DNA of 64,000 nt from Candidatus Limnocylindrales bacterium. Lineage in GTDB: Bacteria > Desulfobacterota > Binatia > UBA1149 > CAITLU01. The stretch is from NCBI GenBank assembly GCA_035571835.1, contig DATNBU010000010.1, positions 60,800 through 124,799 on the forward strand. The letters are read 5' to 3'. The stretch's first letter is position 1. Every line of letters begins with the position of its first letter. The translations under genes were made by a program, and so were the position numbers. Positions 25,659-34,209 of the stretch are shown one piece after another. The notes beneath the pieces were generated by a model. That model did not search any database. It saw only the letters and a list, made by a program, of their open reading frames with translations, and had not been told where the DNA came from.

Positions 25659-26038
25659 CCGATTCCAGGCGGCCGGTCGTACCCGGCGGGGCGATGGAAT
25701 CGCACGAAGCACGGGCTGTGTCGATGCGGAAGGGGCGAGGCTGCGGGAATTTGCTGGCTCGTTCGCGCAGCCGCCGATCAGCAGTCGCAGATCGTGCGCG
25801 CGGCGCACGGCGCGCAGCTCGAGGAGACTGCGCCGACGACGCAAGTCGCGAAGGTTGCGAGGATTTCCCGGCGCGACCGGAGAGTGTTTCCGGATCATAC
25901 CTGTCTTCCTTGCGCTGCGAACCCGTTGGTTCGAAGCCCGGGTGCCGTACGTCGGCTTGTCGCGACCTTAGCGACTCGATGACAGGCAGTCGAGGGCCTT
26001 CCGCTTCGCTTCCGAAAAATCGCGCCGCGGTATCGCGT
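25659..26038. other. 380-bp intergenic region without a recognisable gene
   Basis: No reading frame here has a ribosome site or recognisable protein features. A GGTTCGAAGCCC string near 25930 recalls a tRNA T-arm, but flanking bases do not pair into a cloverleaf. It presumably holds the promoter of the 25658 gene and the end of the amine oxidase transcript. Confidence 0.5.
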
Positions 26039-27358
26039 CTAAAACGAGTCGAGGACCTGGCGTGCAGCGCGGATCCCGGTGTCGAGCGCGCCGTGCACGG
26101 TTCCGCGGTAACCGGACGTGTCGGTCGCTTCGCCGGCGAAGAACAGTGTGCTTCCAACCGGCGTCGCAAGCAGCGGTGCCGCGTCGAGCGCTCCGGCGGG
26201 AATCCACGAATAGGCCCCGCGCGACCACGGGTCGGCGCTCCAGTCGACGACGGCAGCCGCTTCGACCGCGGATGCCACGTCGTCGTGCGGCAGCGCGAGC
26301 GCATGCGACAGCGTATCGATGCCGGCATCGATCATCTCCTGCTGCGACTTGCCGGAGAGCCTGTCGGCCGATGCGCCGCCGGCCCAGCCGACGAGTATCG
26401 GCTTGTGCTCGTCACCGATCCGCCACCAGGTCGGTACATGCCCGGCGGGCGTCTGCAGGAAACGCGCGCGCACGAGCCTTTTCGAAAGCTCTTTCTCGAT
26501 GCCTGCGATTTCGTCGAGAGGCATGCGGAAACGCAGGAACAGTTTGACGACGTTGCCCATCGCAAGCTTGCGCGCGGCAGTTCGAACCGCGGGAATGGCC
26601 GGTTCGAAGACAATTGCCCCTTCGCCGCTGCCCTGCAGGAATCCGAGCGGGACCGTGACGATCGCGCGGCAGGCGCGCACCAGGCCGGCAGCCGGTTCGA
26701 CGTCGAGGACGACCGACCCCTGTTGCCATGCGATGCGCGTGACGGCGGTGCCCAGCATCAGCTTCGCGTCGTCGTTCCCGAGACTTCGCCCGAGGTGACG
26801 CACCAGCGCATCGTAGCCCTCGCGGACCGACGCGTTGCCGTCGTCACCGAGCTCGCGCGAGGCGCGCGTCTCCTGCGACAGCGCAAGCGCACTCACGCGG
26901 TCGACGTCAGCGGCCATGTAACCTTCGACGTAGCGGCGAAGCCGCCGCGCTTCGGCTTCGCTCCACTCGCCGCTGGAGAGCAGCTCGCCGATGCGCCGGC
27001 CGATCGGAACATCGCGGGCATCGGGATTGGCCAGCTCCTCGAAGACTTTCTCCCACGACTGCGGCTGCGAGATCGCTTTTCCATCCTGCACCATCAGCGG
27101 TTCGAACGGACGCTCGTCGAGATGCAGCCCGGCTTCGCGGATGTAGTCGACCAGGCCGGGATGCCGTCCATGGACGAACTCGGCGCCGAGCTCGATCGGC
27201 GAGGCGGCAAAATCGTAACGGGTATCGATGCGTCCGCCGATGCGCGAGCGCGCTTCGAGGACGACGACGGGAACGCCTTCGCGCAGCAGAAGATCGGCGG
27301 CGGCAAGGCCGGCAATGCCCGCGCCGATGACGGCAACCGGCGGTTTCGCGGAGCTCAT
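26039..27358 (-). CDS. FAD-dependent amine oxidase (flavin monoamine oxidase family)
   Basis: The predicted protein has 439 aa. ATG at 27358. The N-terminal dinucleotide-binding fold has VIGAGIAGLAAADLLLREG and the GG doublet in ARSRIGGRI (about 8-42). The substrate-side motif ELGAEFVHG follows, and the C-terminal FAD motif is LFFAGEATDTSGYRGTVHGA (about 404-423). This family oxidises primary, secondary or polyamines to aldehydes with H2O2 release; plant and bacterial polyamine oxidases are the closest in motif style. No signal peptide, so cytoplasmic. It follows the secreted-protein gene at 27393 with 34 bp between them. Confidence 0.92.
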   Translation of the reverse strand: MSSAKPPVAVIGAGIAGLAAADLLLREGVPVVVLEARSRIGGRIDTRYDFAASPIELGAEFVHGRHPGLVDYIREAGLHLDERPFEPLMVQDGKAISQPQSWEKVFEELANPDARDVPIGRRIGELLSSGEWSEAEARRLRRYVEGYMAADVDRVSALALSQETRASRELGDDGNASVREGYDALVRHLGRSLGNDDAKLMLGTAVTRIAWQQGSVVLDVEPAAGLVRACRAIVTVPLGFLQGSGEGAIVFEPAIPAVRTAARKLAMGNVVKLFLRFRMPLDEIAGIEKELSKRLVRARFLQTPAGHVPTWWRIGDEHKPILVGWAGGASADRLSGKSQQEMIDAGIDTLSHALALPHDDVASAVEAAAVVDWSADPWSRGAYSWIPAGALDAAPLLATPVGSTLFFAGEATDTSGYRGTVHGALDTGIRAARQVLDSF

Positions 27359-27392
27359 CGGCCGATCAGGCTGCGCCGGAGACAGGGCTTCG

Positions 27393-28016
27393 TTACTCGG
27401 CGGCGCCTGAGACCGACGGGTCGGAGAATTTCGCGGCGAACGCGGCCTTGTCGTCGAGCGAGAAGGAATCCGCCGGAATGAAGCTTTCGAAGCACGTGTC
27501 GTTGTCGGTGCGCGCAAGCTGCACGACCACGCCGCCGTTGACCGGAAGAATGATGCCGCCGATGACCATCGTTATCGTGTGAAGCTTGGTACGGTCCTCG
27601 TCGCTGCCGGTGAAATCGAGAACGCGGATGTCGCCGTTGGCGCCGACGTCGTCGCTGTATCGCCAGGTGGTGTCGCGCTTGTTCCAGCACGTCATGCCGC
27701 GGCACTCGGAGCCGGCCGGGATGTCGGCGGCTACGACCAGATGCTCCTCGTCCCACGCGCAGAGCTGGTAGGAGGCGGCGGAGTCGACGAATTCATCGGC
27801 GGTTGCGGCTGCGGCCCGCGACGCGCGCCACTCGAAGTGGCCGTATGCGTCGATCGACAGCGAAGTCTGGCCGACGGGGAGGCACTGGCCCTGCTCGCGA
27901 GGCGTCGGCGGACAGCCGGCCGAGGCCGATGCCGGCATGAGAGCGGCGGCGAGCGCTGCAGCGGCGAGCGTGGCGGTCAGAAGGGACGGGGAGCCTGCGC
28001 GGCGCGGAGATTTCAT
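27393..28016 (-). CDS. Secreted Cys-containing protein of unknown function
   Basis: The predicted protein has 207 aa. ATG at 28016; signal peptide ends near Ser-Ala-Ser-Ala (residue 33). The mature part has the pattern SYQLCAWDEEHLVV, CRGMTCWNK, WRYSDD, VVVQLARTDNDTCF. Such LCxxD...CW...C modules recur, from memory, in secreted proteins of uncultivated deltaproteobacteria-like genomes, but have no named function. Cysteines probably form disulfides. Likely in one transcript with the amine oxidase. Confidence 0.7.
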   Translation of the reverse strand: MKSPRRAGSPSLLTATLAAAALAAALMPASASAGCPPTPREQGQCLPVGQTSLSIDAYGHFEWRASRAAAATADEFVDSAASYQLCAWDEEHLVVAADIPAGSECRGMTCWNKRDTTWRYSDDVGANGDIRVLDFTGSDEDRTKLHTITMVIGGIILPVNGGVVVQLARTDNDTCFESFIPADSFSLDDKAAFAAKFSDPSVSGAAE

Positions 28017-28124
28017 ACGTCCTGTATGGCACAACCGCCGGTCAGAGAAAGACAAGAGCGCAGAGCGCCAGGCGCGCCCGCACGCCCGTCGGGGTGTCAG
28101 TTGCTGCGTGTCGTGTGCGAGGCC

Positions 28125-29081
28125 TCACCCCGGCCATGCGAAATGGCTGAACTTGTAGAAGCGGATCCTCTGGCGGTTCTGCTTGTCGGTGCAGTCGCAG
28201 ACATCGCCGCCGCTGAACGTGCAGCCGTCGCAGAAGCGCCGGTTGGTCGCCGGCGGGGGCGACGTGACGATCCACATGACCCCGGAGGGGTCCTGGTAGA
28301 AACCGAAACCGCCCGACTCGCCGGGCTGGCCGCTCATGCTGAAATTGGCGAGCGCGTTGTCGGGACCGAGGCGCGTCTGGCTCGCATTCCAGACACGAAT
28401 GCGGTTGGGCGTGCTCGATAGCAGAAGGCACGCCTTATACCAGCGCCCGTTCTTGTAATAGAAGTCGCAGTCCTGCACGCCTTCTTCGCCGTCGATGTTG
28501 TTGGCGGTCGTGTAGTCGGTGTAGGTGCCGCAGGTTCCGTCCGTCGGCGTGCACTGCCGTTCGTAGTACTGGTCGAACGAGTAGTAACGCGTCTTGATGG
28601 TGGTGTTGAAATCGGTCGGGGTCGTGAAGATTCCACCGGCGAAGCCGACAGAGTGATCGAAGAATCCCTGGTAGGAGACAGTGCCCGCACCGTTGAACCG
28701 ATAAAGGCGCGTGTACATGTTGACGCCTTCGCTCGTAAAGCCGGTGTACGCCCAGCCGTTGTCGAGCATGATCCCGCTCGGATGCTCGTACTCCGAGCTG
28801 TACTGGAACTGCTTGATGCGGTTGCCGGCCGCATCGTGCACGTAGAGATAGGCCGTGTTGTTGCCGTTGGTCTCCATGCACGTCGAGTAGAACCGGCTGC
28901 CGTCGAACTTGACGCCCTGCCCGTGGCAGCCTTTGTCGCTGGAGCCGAGGACCGCCGTGCCCACGCTTTTCAGGAAGTAGTCGACATTCTCGGCCGGATA
29001 GAACTGGGCCGACGAAGTTGACGCGAGGCTGCAGAAGGCGGCGGTGACGAGACAGGCGGCAGTAACGCGGGACGGGTTCAT
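28125..29081 (-). CDS. Secreted protein of unknown function, possibly a beta-propeller
   Basis: The predicted protein has 318 aa. ATG at 29081 has a strong AAGGAGG site. Signal peptide ends Ser-Ser-Ala-Gln (about 26). The mature protein is rich in Tyr, Asn, Asp and aromatic turns (VKFDGSRFYSTC, AYLYVHDAAGN, GIMLDNGWAYTGF, LYRFNGAGTVSYQGFF), with strand-turn-strand periodicity suggestive of a propeller. A Cys-rich C-terminus (RFCDGCTF...DVCDCTD) could form disulfides. No family assigned. Confidence 0.72.
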   Translation of the reverse strand: MNPSRVTAACLVTAAFCSLASTSSAQFYPAENVDYFLKSVGTAVLGSSDKGCHGQGVKFDGSRFYSTCMETNGNNTAYLYVHDAAGNRIKQFQYSSEYEHPSGIMLDNGWAYTGFTSEGVNMYTRLYRFNGAGTVSYQGFFDHSVGFAGGIFTTPTDFNTTIKTRYYSFDQYYERQCTPTDGTCGTYTDYTTANNIDGEEGVQDCDFYYKNGRWYKACLLLSSTPNRIRVWNASQTRLGPDNALANFSMSGQPGESGGFGFYQDPSGVMWIVTSPPPATNRRFCDGCTFSGGDVCDCTDKQNRQRIRFYKFSHFAWPG

Positions 29082-29176
29082 GGGGAACCTCCTTGATCTG
29101 CTCATGTTAGCGCACAAGCAGCACGATCGTCCTTACGGAACCGTTACGGACGGGACTTTTCGCGGCTCCGGTGCGT

Positions 29177-31669
29177 TCAGTGATGCCGGAACAACGAGCC
29201 GAAGAACTTTCCGACCTTGCTGAACACGTTCGTACGGGGCCGCTCTTCTTCGCGCCGGGCGACGGCGACCGGAGGCGTGCTGTGCCAGCCGCCCCAGTTC
29301 CGCGTCGATGCGACAGCCGAGCCGTCGCCGCCATGGAGCGGGCAATAGTCGTTCGGCTCGGTCCCGGCGAGGAACGGCAGCGCGACGCGCTTCCCGCACG
29401 ACGAGGTCGCAAGCCCGCCCGATTCCGGATCGACGCGCTCGATCACGATCCCCGGCGGCATGTCGAAGTCGCGTGCGCCTGCTGCCGCCGAGTGCTGCAT
29501 GATCTGAACCCACGGCGGCAGTGCGGCCTGGGCGCCGGTAAGACCGATGCTCTGCGGCGCATCGAATCCGACCCACACGCCGCAAACGAGATCGGGAGTG
29601 TAGCCTACGAAGTACGCGTCCTTGTAGTCCTGCGTGGTCCCGGTCTTTCCGGCTGCGGGAAGGTCGAGGCCGAGATGTCCCGCGCTCGCGCCGGTTCCCG
29701 ACTTGAGCACGGTCTTGAGAGCGCCGGTCATCACGTAGGCGACGTCGGCAGGGATGACGCGACTCTCGACACTCTCATGTCGGTAGATCTCGTGGCCTGC
29801 GGCGTCGGCCACCGATTCGATCGAATACGCCGGAGACCTCATGCCGCCGCTCGCGAAAGCCTGATAGGCCGACGTCAGGTCGACGAGCGTCGTCTCTTCG
29901 GCTCCGATCGCGATCGGCAGCACCGGCTCGAGATGCTGCGGAATCCCGAGCTCGTGCGCCGTGCGAACGATCAGCTCGGGGCCGAGCCGGCTGCCGACGT
30001 ACGCCGCCGGGATGTTCAGCGATTCGGACAGTGCATCGATCGCAGTTACCTGCTGCTCGTAAGTCTTCTCGTAGTTTTCCGGCGACCAGCCGCCGAAGCT
30101 CATCGGCCGGTCCGGAAGAAGCGACGACAGCGTCAGCGGCGGCGTAAGCGGCGAACGATCCGGATCCATCGCCGCCACGTACATCAGCGGCTTGAAGGCC
30201 GAGCCCGGCTGGCGCAGCGCATCGGCGGCGCGGTTGAACTGGCTCTCGGAGTAGTTGCGCCCGCCGACCATTGCGCGGATTGCGCCGGTGTGCGCGTCGA
30301 GCGCAACCGCCGCCGTCTCGAGCTTGGAGGTCTTGCCGGTTCGCCGGAGCCCGCGGTAGTTCTTCTCGAGGCGCTCGAGATTGCTGGTGAGGGCCCGCAC
30401 GGTCTCGGCCTGGATCTCCGCATCGAGCGTCGTGTAGACCTTGAGGCCGGCGAGATCTCCGCTGACTCCCGCGCCGGTCCGCAATGCGGTGATCACGTAA
30501 TCGGTGAAGTTCGGCGCACGCCGAAGCCCGGGCGGCTTCGTGAGCCGGATCGGAGTCGCGACCGCCTCGGCCCAGGCGTCGTCGTCGATGACGCCCTCGC
30601 GCTTCATGATGCCGAGCACGACGTCGCGTCGCTGCTTCGAGGCTTCCGCGTGACGTCGCGGATCGTAAAGCGTCGGCGCCTGCACCATTCCGATCAGCGT
30701 CGCGGCCTCGGCCGGGGTGACGCGGCTCAGGTCCTTGTTGAAGAAATATCGCGCGGCCTGCGGCATGCCGTGGATCGGCGCGCCGCCGTAGGCGCCCATC
30801 GAGACGTCGTTGATGTAGCGCTCGAGGATCTGGTCCTTGGTCAGGCGGAACTCGAGCACGAGCGCCACGGCGAGCTCGCGGAACTTGCGGTCGAGCGTGC
30901 GCTCGCGGCGCTCGAGGAACGTGCGTGCGAGCTGCTGGGTCAGCGTGCTGGCGCCCTGCGCAAAGCGATGCGCGCGCAGGTCTTCGACGGCCGCGACGAT
31001 GATGCGTACCGGGTTGATGCCGGGGTGCCAGTAGAAATACCGGTCCTCGGTCGCGAGCAGGCCTTCGATCAGGTACGGCTTCTGGTCGGCGAGCCGGATC
31101 TCGACGCGTTCGGCCGGCGCACCGGGAATCAGGCGTCCGATGACCTCGGGTTCGACCGCGGCGTCTTCGATCGGATCGCCGCCGGGAGTGCTGACGCCGG
31201 CGATGGTTCCGTGCTCGACGCGGACGTTGACGAGGGCGGGACTGTGGCGCTCGGCCCCACGCTCGAACCCGCGCAGGTAGATCTCAAGCCCCGCCGCGGT
31301 CGTCCGGTACTGGCCCGGCGCCTCGGGCACCGAAACCGCCGAATAGCTGAGCGAGGTCAGCCGGCCCACGAGCCGGCTGCGCTCGAGGTCGTCACCGGTG
31401 CGGATGCGGTGGGGCGCCGAGAAGATCGACGAGCTCATGGCCGCCCGGCGCTCCTCGAGAAGCGTCGAGATCTCGCCGTACAGTGCCGCGACCGAAACGC
31501 CGATGGCGACCAGCACCAGGCACAGCGCGGCGACAAGGATCCTGCGCACGGGGATGCGCGACCGCCGTCGTTTTCGTTTTGCCGGAGGAGCTTTCCTGCC
31601 GGCCTTTCGCTGCACTGCTGCCACTTCGGTTTCCGCTCGAGCTCTCGACACTAGCAGAGCCGGGGACAT
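29177..31669 (-). CDS. Bifunctional class A penicillin-binding protein, PBP1B-like
   Basis: The predicted protein has 830 aa. ATG at 31669 is used; a TTG three codons upstream is possible. A basic cytoplasmic tail and one membrane helix (residues 43-65) precede a UB2H-like region (about 80-185). The GT51 glycosyltransferase has the catalytic-type Glu208 in ATEDRYFY and QGASTLTQQLAR (238-249). The transpeptidase has SxxK Ser490/Lys493 (GSAFKP), SLN 550-552 and KTGTT near 675. Together they polymerise lipid II and cross-link peptidoglycan at the inner-membrane outer face. It is the first of two such enzymes in the window and is divergent from the collagen-like gene. Confidence 0.93.
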   Translation of the reverse strand: MSPALLVSRARAETEVAAVQRKAGRKAPPAKRKRRRSRIPVRRILVAALCLVLVAIGVSVAALYGEISTLLEERRAAMSSSIFSAPHRIRTGDDLERSRLVGRLTSLSYSAVSVPEAPGQYRTTAAGLEIYLRGFERGAERHSPALVNVRVEHGTIAGVSTPGGDPIEDAAVEPEVIGRLIPGAPAERVEIRLADQKPYLIEGLLATEDRYFYWHPGINPVRIIVAAVEDLRAHRFAQGASTLTQQLARTFLERRERTLDRKFRELAVALVLEFRLTKDQILERYINDVSMGAYGGAPIHGMPQAARYFFNKDLSRVTPAEAATLIGMVQAPTLYDPRRHAEASKQRRDVVLGIMKREGVIDDDAWAEAVATPIRLTKPPGLRRAPNFTDYVITALRTGAGVSGDLAGLKVYTTLDAEIQAETVRALTSNLERLEKNYRGLRRTGKTSKLETAAVALDAHTGAIRAMVGGRNYSESQFNRAADALRQPGSAFKPLMYVAAMDPDRSPLTPPLTLSSLLPDRPMSFGGWSPENYEKTYEQQVTAIDALSESLNIPAAYVGSRLGPELIVRTAHELGIPQHLEPVLPIAIGAEETTLVDLTSAYQAFASGGMRSPAYSIESVADAAGHEIYRHESVESRVIPADVAYVMTGALKTVLKSGTGASAGHLGLDLPAAGKTGTTQDYKDAYFVGYTPDLVCGVWVGFDAPQSIGLTGAQAALPPWVQIMQHSAAAGARDFDMPPGIVIERVDPESGGLATSSCGKRVALPFLAGTEPNDYCPLHGGDGSAVASTRNWGGWHSTPPVAVARREEERPRTNVFSKVGKFFGSLFRHH

Positions 31670-31929
31670 CACGAGCAAAAATGAAGTAACAGATCAATGC
31701 AGGCCTCTGCAGACCCTGGCCGCTCGCCCGTCACGGGACCTAGCGACGCGAGCCCTCTCGCACCGGATGGACGGTTCGGCCGAAGTTACCGGGACCACAC
31801 CCGGTCCGCGATTTTTGTCCGATCTCCTTGACGGAGATTCGCCTGCCAAGTACCACCGCAAATGTTGGACGGGGTCACTTGTGACTTTGGTCCGGTTCGC
31901 GGGGCTCATCGAAAAACTTGGGGGCCAAG

Positions 31930-31957
31930 GTCCTTCGCTCTGTCGAAGGACAGGAGG
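31930..31957 (+). promoter_or_regulatory. 8-bp hairpin abutting the ribosome site of the collagen-like gene
   Basis: The arms gtccttcg (31930-31937) and cgaaggac (31944-31951) pair perfectly around a 6-base loop. The stem ends immediately before the AGGAGG ribosome site (31952-31957). In the mRNA this stem would stand next to the site and could stabilise the transcript or tune initiation. Confidence 0.5.
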
Positions 31958-31966
31958 TTCTTGTAG

Positions 31967-32965
31967 ATGAAGTCCTTCGAAATGTGGCCGCGGTCTCTCG
32001 CGGCCGTAGCCGCTCTCCTGCTGCTCTCGATGCCGTCGACAGGCCAGGCGCAGCTCGTTTCCAAATCCTCCGGCCAGGTCTGGATTTCCAGCGCCAGCGC
32101 GTCGGTGACGCCGCCAGATCCCTCCTCCTGTTCTCCCGGACAGGCGTGCCTGGTGGAGATCCTTGCGATCAACATCAGCGGTCACAACTTTGGCACCGTC
32201 AAAGGCGACGTGAATCTCGGCGACACGTCCCTGGTGGGAGCCGGTGCGACGATCTCGTGGTCCGACACGAGCATCGGCATCCTGCTTCCGGTCGGATTCA
32301 CGCGCTTGATGGGAAACCATCTGCTCGAAGTCGTCAGCAACCAGGGCCTGAGCAACTCCGGCACGCCGTACCGGGGCGCGTTCGACCTTGCGATCGGCAC
32401 CACGCTGATCGGTCCGCAAGGCGCCACCGGTCCGACCGGACCGACCGGACCGAAAGGCAACAACGGCGCCAATGGCCTGAACGGAGCGCCCGGTCAGAAC
32501 GGCACGAACGGTGCGAACGGCCACGACGGCGTTCCGGGACCTCCGGGATCGAGCGGACCGCCGGGACAGCAGGGCAAGGACGGCCGATCGGCGCACGGTG
32601 CTTCGATCAAGTGCGACAAGGTGACGATCGGTACCACGCCGACTGTCATCGCCCAGTCGGCGGCGACCACCGGAGGCGACAAGTACCTCGTCGATGCCAA
32701 AGTGAACGTGGCTTATGCGAACGGGCAGGGCGCGGTCAATTGCAGCGTCGATGCGTTCGAAAACGGAACGTCGAAGAATGTCGACACCGGCGACGCCCAG
32801 CTCTTCAGCAACCAGCAGAACTCGGCCAAAGGTCCGATTGCGCTCGGCGGCGACTATACGCCGGCGAGCAGCTCGTCGTCGGTCGTCTTCAAGCTGTCGT
32901 GTTCGGCGAGCACGTCGCGCGTCGTGCATCACTGCGTGCTGACTACGCAAGGCGTGTTCAACTAG
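31967..32965 (+). CDS. Secreted IPT/TIG plus collagen-like repeat protein
   Basis: The predicted protein has 332 aa. ATG at 31967 after AGGAGG. Signal peptide ends Gly-Gln-Ala (about residue 28). Residues 35-145 resemble an IPT/TIG domain (ISGHNFG, VNLGDTSL, SDTSIGILLP). Residues about 148-210 are some 20 Gly-x-y triplets (GPQGATGPTGPTGPKG onward). A C-terminal domain (about 212-332) has KCDKVTIGTTPTVIAQS and CSVDAFENGTS and ends in VLTTQGVF. Bacterial collagen-like proteins form trimeric stalks at the cell surface; this one may display its C-terminal head. Its TAG overlaps the convergent stop in a shared CTAG. Confidence 0.85.
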   Translation: MKSFEMWPRSLAAVAALLLLSMPSTGQAQLVSKSSGQVWISSASASVTPPDPSSCSPGQACLVEILAINISGHNFGTVKGDVNLGDTSLVGAGATISWSDTSIGILLPVGFTRLMGNHLLEVVSNQGLSNSGTPYRGAFDLAIGTTLIGPQGATGPTGPTGPKGNNGANGLNGAPGQNGTNGANGHDGVPGPPGSSGPPGQQGKDGRSAHGASIKCDKVTIGTTPTVIAQSAATTGGDKYLVDAKVNVAYANGQGAVNCSVDAFENGTSKNVDTGDAQLFSNQQNSAKGPIALGGDYTPASSSSSVVFKLSCSASTSRVVHHCVLTTQGVFN

Positions 32966-33522
32966 AGCGATGGAAACGAGTCCGGCCCGGAAGCGCGAGC
33001 TTCCCGGGCCGGACCCGCCCGTCGCGTGCGCAGACCGGAGAGATATCCCTTCGAACGGCTCGTACGGTGTCCGCGCGCGCGCTCGACGGCCCGCGAAATG
33101 AAAACGCTGCCGACGATCGTCGGCAGTAACCACGGCCACGGTGAAGTCAGGCCGGCGTCGCCGTACGCCTGATACCAGTGCACCACCAGGAGTGCGGTCG
33201 TCATTGCGATGTATGACCCGCCTTGTCCGATGATGTGCGCGATGAGCCAGCCGTCCCACCGGCGCTTCGCCGCCAGATATCCATAGAACGCGAATGCGTA
33301 CGAAAAGATCGCGATCGGTGCGAACCACCAGATCCGGCGCCAGTCGAGAACCGACATTGCGAGCGCGCTGAGGCAGACCGCCAGGACCGTCCAGTGGTAA
33401 GCCTCTCCCGCGCGCGTATGCCGACCCGGCCGCTTGCGAGCGAACATGGCGAGCGGCCCAAGAAAGAGCGCAACGGTGCCGAGCAGGATGTGAAGGCCTC
33501 GAAGTGCTTGGAATGGCGTCAT
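32962..33522 (-). CDS. Four-to-five-helix membrane protein, DUF2306-like, next to padR-type gene
   Basis: The predicted protein has 186 aa. ATG at 33522. It opens FQALRGLHILLGTVALFLGPLAMF and has further helices around 50, 70, 95 and 130, with His residues inside or next to helices (HILL, HWTVL, HIIGQ), as in DUF2306 membrane proteins. Function unknown; heme or quinone contact is possible from the His pattern only. It is divergent from a PadR regulator with a candidate operator between, so it is the likely target of that regulator. Its last codons contain an imperfect hairpin (32980-33014). Confidence 0.75.
   Translation of the reverse strand: MTPFQALRGLHILLGTVALFLGPLAMFARKRPGRHTRAGEAYHWTVLAVCLSALAMSVLDWRRIWWFAPIAIFSYAFAFYGYLAAKRRWDGWLIAHIIGQGGSYIAMTTALLVVHWYQAYGDAGLTSPWPWLLPTIVGSVFISRAVERARGHRTSRSKGYLSGLRTRRAGPAREARASGPDSFPSL
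32980..33014. terminator. Imperfect hairpin with GCGA tetraloop after the collagen-like gene
   Basis: Bases 32980-32994 pair with 32999-33014 (one bulged base) around the GNRA-type loop gcga. It follows the collagen-like stop by 15 bp but lies inside the coding end of the convergent gene and lacks a T-run, so termination would be inefficient or rho-assisted. It may instead stabilise the mRNA 3' end. Confidence 0.45.
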
Positions 33523-33550
33523 CGGCTGCTATCCTCCTCGCGGGACTTCG

Positions 33551-33583
33551 ATTAGACCCCTCTAATAGACCTAGCAAATTAGA
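33551..33583. promoter_or_regulatory. Candidate PadR operator: three ATTAGA half-sites
   Basis: The palindrome attaga-cccc-tctaat (33551-33566) is followed by another attaga at 33578-33583. The AT-rich site contrasts with the surrounding GC-rich DNA. It lies between the divergent membrane-protein (33522) and padR-type (33632) genes, the expected location for autoregulation and target control. Confidence 0.6.
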
Positions 33584-33631
33584 CTGTCGCAACAGGTATG
33601 CGGCGGTTTGTGCCTCGCCGGAGGGATTCCG

Positions 33632-34207
33632 ATGCCGCAAAAAAGCCTGCTGAACCCAACGGCCGCTTCGCTGCTCGGATTTCTCCACCACGGAGAACGC
33701 ACCGGGTGGGAACTCGCCGAGGTCGTCGAACAATCGATTGGACAGTTCTGGAATCTGACGCGCAGTCAGGTCTACCGCGAGCTGCGCACGCTCGAGGAGC
33801 TCGGCTATGTGGATGCGGGCCAGGAGGGTGCGCGTGCACGCAGGCCGTACGCCATCAATGAATCGGGTCGTCGAGCATTCTCCGAGTGGATATCACGCGA
33901 GCCGGCGCCCGAGCTGATCCGTTTTCCACTGCTTCTGACGATGTTCTTCGGTGACAGTCTTCCGCGCGAGCGGCTCGATCGTTTTCTCCGGGCGCACCGC
34001 GTGCGACACGAAAGTCGACTCGAAGAATACCGCAACCTCGCGGATGGTTTCGGCGCGAGCCAGGACTTCGTCGCGTTGACGGCACGCTTCGGGCTTTTCT
34101 ACGAAGAAGCCGTGATGCGCTGGTTCGACTCCCTCCCGTCGTTTGCGGGTGACGCCGGCCCGCGCGCCGACAAGCAAAAAAAGAAGCGGAGCGCAACGAA
34201 GACTTAG
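33632..34207 (+). CDS. PadR-family transcriptional regulator
   Basis: The predicted protein has 191 aa. ATG at 33632 follows GGAGGG. The N-terminal winged helix (residues 6-85) reads TAASLLGFLHHGERTGWELAEVV and SQVYRELRTLEELGYVDAG, diagnostic of PadR. The C-terminal half (about 95-170) is the helical dimerisation part (ERLDRFLRAHRVRHESRLEEY). A Lys/Arg tail (KQKKKRSATKT) ends the protein. PadR proteins usually repress an adjacent gene and are released by small phenolic or other ligands, often controlling membrane transporters. Here the divergent membrane protein is the obvious target. Confidence 0.92.
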   Translation: MPQKSLLNPTAASLLGFLHHGERTGWELAEVVEQSIGQFWNLTRSQVYRELRTLEELGYVDAGQEGARARRPYAINESGRRAFSEWISREPAPELIRFPLLLTMFFGDSLPRERLDRFLRAHRVRHESRLEEYRNLADGFGASQDFVALTARFGLFYEEAVMRWFDSLPSFAGDAGPRADKQKKKRSATKT

Positions 34208-34209
34208 GT

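Noticed and set aside
25915..25990. tRNA gene suggested by a GGTTCGAAGCCC T-arm-like string
   Set aside because: The flanking bases do not form the T-stem, anticodon arm or acceptor stem.
29171..31654. Plus-strand open frame of 827 codons
   Set aside because: It is the antisense of the PBP gene, whose glycosyltransferase and transpeptidase motifs are all in the minus-strand frame.
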